This document shows, piece by piece, positions 57,801-64,000 of a DNA stretch of 64,000 bases (positions are counted from its first letter, which is position 1; each line of letters starts with the position of its first letter). The DNA comes from Brasenia schreberi (Eukaryota > Streptophyta > Magnoliopsida > Nymphaeales > Cabombaceae): positions 3,092,501 to 3,156,500 of the forward strand of contig JAYKKT010000047.1 in assembly GCA_036023115.1 (NCBI GenBank), given 5' to 3'. The position numbers and the translations under genes were made by a program. Under the pieces are notes generated by a model. The model worked only from the letters and a program-made list of their open reading frames with translations, did not search any database and was not told the origin of the DNA.

Positions 57801-60745
57801 ATGTAACAACCTGAAGGATAAAGAGTTAAAAGCCAAGAAGATAAAGTATATAGGTTGAAAAATTCCTTATATGACTGTAAAAAGTCATCTCATCAATGGT
57901 ATTTAACTTTTCAAAATGCGATAATTGAACTTGAGTTTGTAACTAATGAACTTAACCACTGTGCATATGTTTGAAACAATGGAAGCTACTTTGTCATCTT
58001 ATCGTTGTACATAGATGATATATTGTTGAATGAGAACAACAATGAGATAATTGTCAAAACCAAGTCATGGTTAAACAAGGCTCCAAATAAAGGATATAAG
58101 AGAAACATCCTATATCCTGGGTATAAAGATTTCTCGAGACAAAAAATCTAAACTCTTATGCCTAAGTTAAAAGAGAGATATTGATTATATCCTCAAGAAG
58201 ATTAAAATGGGCAAATGCAAGCCTATATCTACACCTATTACGAAAGGGGTCAAATTAAGTATGGCTGATTGTACCGGTAAATTAGATAATAAGCTTAATG
58301 TTCTTTATACACAAGTTGTGGATAACTTGATGAATACTATGTTATGTACAAGACCTGATATCAACTTTGATGTTGGTCTTTTAAGTAGATATCAAAGTAA
58401 TCATAGTTGTAAAAAGGATTCTAAGATATTTTAAAAGAACAAAAGAATTGAAATTTTGTTTTAAAGCAGATGAACTATAAGTGGTATGATACTTATATGT
58501 TGACTTTGTTGGGATCAATGATGATAATAAATCAACCTCTGGACAAATATTCTTATTTAGAGGTAGAATTGTTTTTTGATCTTATTAGAAATAAGATTGC
58601 ATAACGTTGCATACATAAGAAATTGAGTATGCTGCTTGCAATATGGTTGCAACGAGTGTCGTTTGGATAAGTTGCTTCATACATAATTTGAAGTTGGATA
58701 TAGCCAATGAGTATGTTGTCATTTTTTTGTGACAATAATACAATAATTACCCTGATTAAGAGTGGAGTTGATAACTCTACAAACAAGCATATAATGGTTA
58801 AATACCATTATATTCATGATATGGTTATGAGAAAGAAAATATCCATCTTATATATGTCAACTAATGATATGTTGACATATCCATTGACTAAAGGCACAAT
58901 AGAGGATATTTTCTCAAAGTATGTTACAAATATAAGTTTGAGATATGTTTGATTATTGTATAGATAAAAAACCACACAACGGATAATGATTGCAACATCA
59001 ATTATATATGACATAACTTGAGAAATTTCACAAAAAGTTGGAGGTAAAACTAGTGTGTTATAAATCTTGGCTCGAATGGACAAGTGAGAGACAAAGCCAG
59101 ATTTGACTGTTCTTGACTGAAAATCCGTGGAAATGTTACATACACAAAAAACATATACATTACAGAAATAAAGAAGAAAATGGCTTGTAGTGGAAAGCTT
59201 AAACGTGAAAAACATAGAAGACAAAACTTGGGTCTCTATAAATATTGTACATGAGAATACATGACCCACACAACAAAAATACACACAAATGATTATAGTG
59301 AGAGAGAAACAATGTATCTTTCTTGAGAAAACTGTTTGTGAGAAGCCGTGAAATCTTTCTCTCGTCTTTCACTTTCTTTTTCCGTTCATTTTGAGATGAG
59401 GAACCTAGTTTTGGCCCATTCTTCATTCTGTTGCATCACTGACATCACCGACAACAAACCTACGAAGAAGTTGATCCTTCGAACGTATGAGATGATACTG
59501 ATAACTAAGTTCGGTGGACACAAAAGCCTCAAAGTCCCCCTCGTCTAATGGAGGAAGAAATACCAGCCTCAATAGACGTGAACACTATTGAGGATTTTGT
59601 GTCACTGGTTTCCGAAGGCTAATATTGTTACCAATATGTGAATATAGCCAAGTGTATCGGTTCTTAAACAAGAGGAGATAATCCACTGCAAGTTCAGTTT
59701 TTCAATGCCTCTCTTAATTTCATAGCCAATCCTGGTCTTAGAATGACTAGGGAGTTGACTCACAAGTTGAAAGTCATGAGTTTGATGCACCTAGCTTCAA
59801 TCTCCCTATACAAGAAAAAAGGTTTATATATATATATATATATACTGCTGGTCTTAAATTAAAAAATGGACACTACAAAGGGCTTATGGAAATTTGCGAA
59901 ACTCATGGAACTCTTAGGCTTGACACTGCCTTGGAAAACAAAGTTTCATGGTATCACTTCGAAAAGAGTGGTGGGACTCCTTTTCCCACCAAGGGTAGAA
60001 ACCGAGTTCTATAAGTTTTTCTAATCACTTCAAGTTCTTCATTTGTGTAACGGATTTCACAATGCAAACGGTGTCAAAGGTTGTGTTTGATACAATGTTT
60101 TAGAAGAATTAAACCTTGATTTTTTATTCTCTTAATATAAGTTTCAAAAGAGGAACCCATCGTTGGAGTGAAACTATGGTTCTACAGAGTAAAAAATATT
60201 GAGATCAAGCGGAGATGAAACTCGTCTTTTGAGTGAAGCTATGGATCTCTGTACTCAATTTGAGTAAAAAATGTTCTTATCAAGAGAAGATCACATGAAT
60301 TACATCTACAACACATGAAAAATCAGATACTCTTCATCTCTTGTGTACTGTTTCAATATAAAAATGTATTCGTATCACTCCAATCCAACACGAAACAATA
60401 ATTCCTTAGAACTAAAACCTTGTTGATAAGAAAGGAGCCTCTTGTTTTGATGCCTATTAATTAAGTGACCCTGACATGAAGGTACTCACCTACCTGACTC
60501 TAGCGGCGGGCACTGTCTGCACAGAAGTCATGTACCTGGCTTACAATGGTGACATAAAAATAACGTGGAGCGAGGCCTGCAGTACCTTCGGCAGCTTCTG
60601 CCGAAAGGCGACGGCGTCCGTGGGCATTACGTTTGCTGCTGTGCTCTGCTACGTCGTCTTGTCCCTCCTCTCCTCCTACCGCCTCTTCAGCGCCTTCGAT
60701 TCGCCATGCTGCGGTTCGTCTGTCAAACGCATCGAGGCTGCGTAA
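54861..60745 (+). CDS. CASP-like membrane protein (CASPL2 type), three exons
   Basis: Exons 54861-55060, 55149-55266 and 60482-60745 join in frame with GT-AG introns: 582 nt, 193 residues. The ATG at 54861 ([12 protein letters not shown]) fits the family; an upstream in-frame GTG is not needed. Four hydrophobic segments are seen at about 31-47 ([16 protein letters not shown]), 69-89 ([16 protein letters not shown]), 107-127 ([20 protein letters not shown]) and 152-172 ([20 protein letters not shown]). Both termini are cytosolic in this family. [20 protein letters not shown] between the third and fourth segments is the CASPL2-type loop. CASPLs are plasma-membrane scaffold proteins related to those that build the Casparian strip; the role of this member is unknown. 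Intron 2 (5.2 kb) holds a decayed copia element, but the gene seems intact. Confidence 0.88.
55700..55729. repeat. (TA)n microsatellite
   Basis: About 30 bp of TA dinucleotides in CASPL intron 2. Confidence 0.85.
55960..59600 (+). mobile_element. Decayed Ty1-copia retrotransposon with an internal inversion
   Basis: Two diverged direct repeats act as LTRs: about 55980-56400 and about 59090-59400 share TTGACTGTTCT / TTGACCGTTCTC, GGAAATGTTA and ATGATTATAGTGAGAGAGA. Between them, the plus strand has RT ([11 protein letters not shown], about 57740) and RNase H parts ([11 protein letters not shown] at 58212; [19 protein letters not shown] at 58345; FCDNN at 58724; [17 protein letters not shown]). 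A second RT piece of the same region is on the minus strand (56905-57210: [32 protein letters not shown]). Many stops. It lies in CASPL intron 2. Confidence 0.65.
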
Positions 60746-60994
60746 CTCTCCCTGCTTCGCGAGCACCAACGATATGAAAGAGAAAGAGAACTCTAGTTAC
60801 ATGGTTACATGTTACAAGGAGATGGCAGACAAATATGGAACTTGTGTGTGCATAGAGTTTTACTGGTAGTTGTGTCTGTGTTATTCCTCGAATGAATGTA
60901 ATGAGCAAGGTCTTGAATGTTGAATTTTCTCCCTCATTGGAGGCATGCATTACAGATGGCAGGCTATTATTAACAAAGCAAAAGCTATTTGACC

Positions 60995-61140
60995 GAAGAA
61001 GATATTTGATCTTTGTGAAAGGCTTCCAAAGAACGAACAAAGCACTTATAGTTACGATATTAATCCGTAAGAAGATATTTGATCTTTGTGAAAGGCTTGC
61101 AAAGAACGAACAAAGCGGTTACAGTTACGATATTAATCCG
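60995..61140. repeat. 73-bp tandem duplication downstream of CASPL
   Basis: GATATTTGATCTTTGTGAAA at 61001 and 61074, with TTACGATATTAATCCG ending each copy. It lies in or just past the CASPL 3' UTR. Confidence 0.85.
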
Positions 61141-61263
61141 TTGACGAGCTTGTTATCAACAAAGCACTTGTATGCTACTACCTTTGTCTCATCCTTTCTC
61201 TTAAGAAGCGTGCGTTCCCCTTCCACATATTTTAGACCAGACCAGGGAACAATGAAAACATGA

Positions 61264-61800
61264 AGGGCAGTTGAGTTGAAACCCCTCGTTTTCAATGGGA
61301 TCCAAGGGGGTATGGCTTGACGTGTCTTAATTTGCTGTGGGTATGGGATCACCACTCCTCGTGGGGACTCCTCTGAATAGTGTAGAATGAGAGAGTGAAA
61401 ACGAGGGACAGGGAGAGCAATCCCGATGAGGATCGGGAGGAGAACGGGGATAGCAACTCTCACCCTTCAAACTCAGCTCCGATCCCTTCTTTCAATGGTT
61501 ATACAAAGTTGATAAACTATGCATGGCAACTAATAAAAAAAGTATTACAATTCATTAATTGACCGTCGTTTAGCATAGATTAGAGTTTTATTTCATATAT
61601 AAAAGTAGACATTAATATGTATTTGAGTGTTTCCCTTTCCTCTCACACATCTTCAAAGGGACCAGTGGGAGATACGGGGTGGGGATGGAAGCCTTCTCGT
61701 CGTGGGAATGGAAACAAAGACGGAGTTTTGAAACGGATATGGGGACTTTGATCTCCGGCCCCGCTCCATGAACATTACTAGTTGTGGGACCAACCAAACG
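61264..61800. other. Unassigned G-rich repeat-like stretch
   Basis: Contains GGGATCCAAGGGGGTATGG, CGATGAGGATCGGGAGGAGA and GTGGGAGATACGGGGTGGGG, words often seen in plant non-autonomous DNA repeats. I found no paired termini. No gene. Confidence 0.3.
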
Positions 61801-61808
61801 ATCACCGC

Positions 61809-62270
61809 TATACATGTCCTGTTCTAAACCGCCGGTTTCGGGTTACTTGGAACCAGCAACCATAATCGAACCGTCCAGCGAAATCAGACTCGGAACCAAC
61901 GATTTGATTCAGAATCAGATCCAAAACTGATATTTCGATTTGGAACCGAACCTCATGGTTTGATTCATAATCGGACCCGGAAACGGTGATTCGATTTGAA
62001 ATTGAAGCCGAAACAAGAGGTTCAATTAGGAGCTAGACCCGAAACCGACGGTTTGATTCAGAACCAGACCCAAAACCAACGATTTGATTCAAAGCCGACC
62101 CAGTGGTTCAACCGAGAACCCAAACCGCCAGCTTTTATAGTGGTTTCGGTTCTAGGCCGTTTTTTCAAATAGAACCGTAACCGGATCAGGACATGTCTGA
62201 GTCTCGTTACGATTCCAATTTGATCCAGTTTGTAGGCCGGTTCGGTTCCGAGTCAAACCAGCCATGTCTA
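61809..62270. mobile_element. CCGGTT-rich MITE, 462 bp
   Basis: Left end TATACATGTCCTGTTC and right end AAACCAGCCATGTCTA are loosely inverted. The flanks ATCACCGC (61801-61808) and ATCAGCGC (62271-62278) are an 8-bp duplication with one mismatch. The interior is made of repeated GATTTGATTC / GAACC / GACCC units. Related to 45668-45865. Confidence 0.6.
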
Positions 62271-62564
62271 ATCAGCGCAACCACATGGCGAGATTTACAT
62301 AATGAACTGTATCAATGTCTAGTTCTTCAAGTATTATGACAAGAAGTTGATAAAGACATGCTTTCGATAAAGATGCTGCAAAGAGTAGGAAGTAAATGTG
62401 GAGTGAGATCCATTCGAGCAAGGTGGTGGATCCAGTCCAAGTGGCGGAGGAGCTTTTGACCTAGCAGGCTCCGGTACTGGAACGGCCAGATGGGTACTTT
62501 CTTGTCGGGTGAACAGGATATGGTGCGTGTTAGTGTACTTGGGGTGTTTGAATGCATGGCCATG

Positions 62565-62810
62565 CGCGCCAGGAATTGAAACCAACAGGCCCAGAACTGG
62601 AACCAGAGACGACCTGGTTTGGTCTCGGTTCTAACTTCTGCAGAACCGAAACTGAAGGTTTAGAACCACCAGTTTCATATTTTTTAATATTTTTATTAAA
62701 ATATAAAAAAAATAAAAAATATTTTTTTGTTCCAAACAATTAAAGACCTAAACTAGAACCGGCCAGATCCTGATTTTTGGTTCTAGGCAAACCAAAATCG
62801 GTCATGTCTA
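62565..62810. repeat. CCGGTT-rich repeat, related to the MITEs
   Basis: Has CCAGAACTGGAACCAGAGAC on the left and AAAATCGGTCATGTCTA at the right end, like the right ends at 45865 and 62270. The left end is not recognisable, so it is truncated. Confidence 0.45.
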
Positions 62811-63059
62811 TGTAGACCTCCTCCTATTTCTGGTGCATGCATGCATTGCTTTCGTTTCAAGCGGTGACAAAGCAGCCACACACACACTTCCTTCTGTGCA
62901 TGGCTGCTCTGTTAAACATGGCCTGGATGACCCAATAGTCACGCATGCTCATGAATGACCCATCAGTTCAGCTAGAATATGCAAGTGAAAAATCAAACAT
63001 TTGCTTTCTTAATCCATTTTTTTTGTTAGCTTTGCTTCTTTTTTTACACTATAACCGAT

Positions 63060-64000
<941 letters not shown>

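Noticed and set aside
60500..60769. 89-codon ORF antisense to CASPL exon 3
   Set aside because: G/C-rich shadow of a real exon; no family resemblance.

Overview
This is nuclear DNA of a flowering plant. The evidence is GT-AG introns, plant gene families (a CASP-like membrane protein, a plant-type CENP-O, a DUF4091 protein), Caulimoviridae-type endogenous viral sequence, and a nuclear copy of the plastid rrn5-trnR(ACG) region. The species cannot be named from the sequence. The introns are heavily inflated by transposons, which points to a repeat-rich genome.

Three host genes can be built exon by exon. (1) Minus strand, from about 10.7 kb down to 5.6 kb and running off the left end: ten coding exons of a DUF4091 / glycoside-hydrolase-123-like protein. 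(2) Minus strand, 44,375 down to 13,890: a complete 13-exon gene for a CENP-O-like kinetochore protein. Its 1,044 bp of coding sequence are spread over 30.5 kb, and every junction keeps the frame. (3) Plus strand, 54,861 to 60,745: a complete three-exon CASP-like (CASPL2-type) four-helix membrane protein of 193 residues. Genes 1 and 2 are in tandem on the minus strand, about 1.5 kb apart. Gene 3 lies about 10 kb beyond the 5' end of gene 2.

Most of the rest is mobile DNA. 0-5 kb: a rearranged endogenous pararetrovirus cut by an RTE-type LINE. 15,987-23,169: an LTR retrotransposon with a 5-bp target-site duplication in CENP-O intron 10. It carries no visible gag/pol of its own. It does hold fragments of a protein disulfide isomerase and an AAA-ATPase gene, plus a badnavirus-like segment in antisense. 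27-32 kb (intron 8): a second member of that LTR family, with a LINE and a 40-bp LINE micro-insertion nested in its LTR, followed by an internal LINE fragment. 33.7-35.9 kb (intron 6): another non-coding LTR element. 38-42.6 kb (intron 4): two more LINE copies and a SINE. 45.0-45.5 kb: plastid 5S rRNA and half of trnR-ACG spliced between SINE sequences. 46-48.3 kb: a decayed hAT transposase. 51-54.5 kb: a cluster of SINEs, a MITE and a 52-bp triplicate. 56-59.6 kb (CASPL intron 2): a decayed, internally inverted copia element. 61.8-62.8 kb: MITE-like repeats rich in CCGGTT motifs.

The three host genes are not functionally linked. The main interest is how mobile and organellar sequence has been mixed: gene fragments and viral sequence inside one retrotransposon, extremely short LINE insertions with clean duplications, and plastid DNA joined to SINEs at tRNA-like sites.
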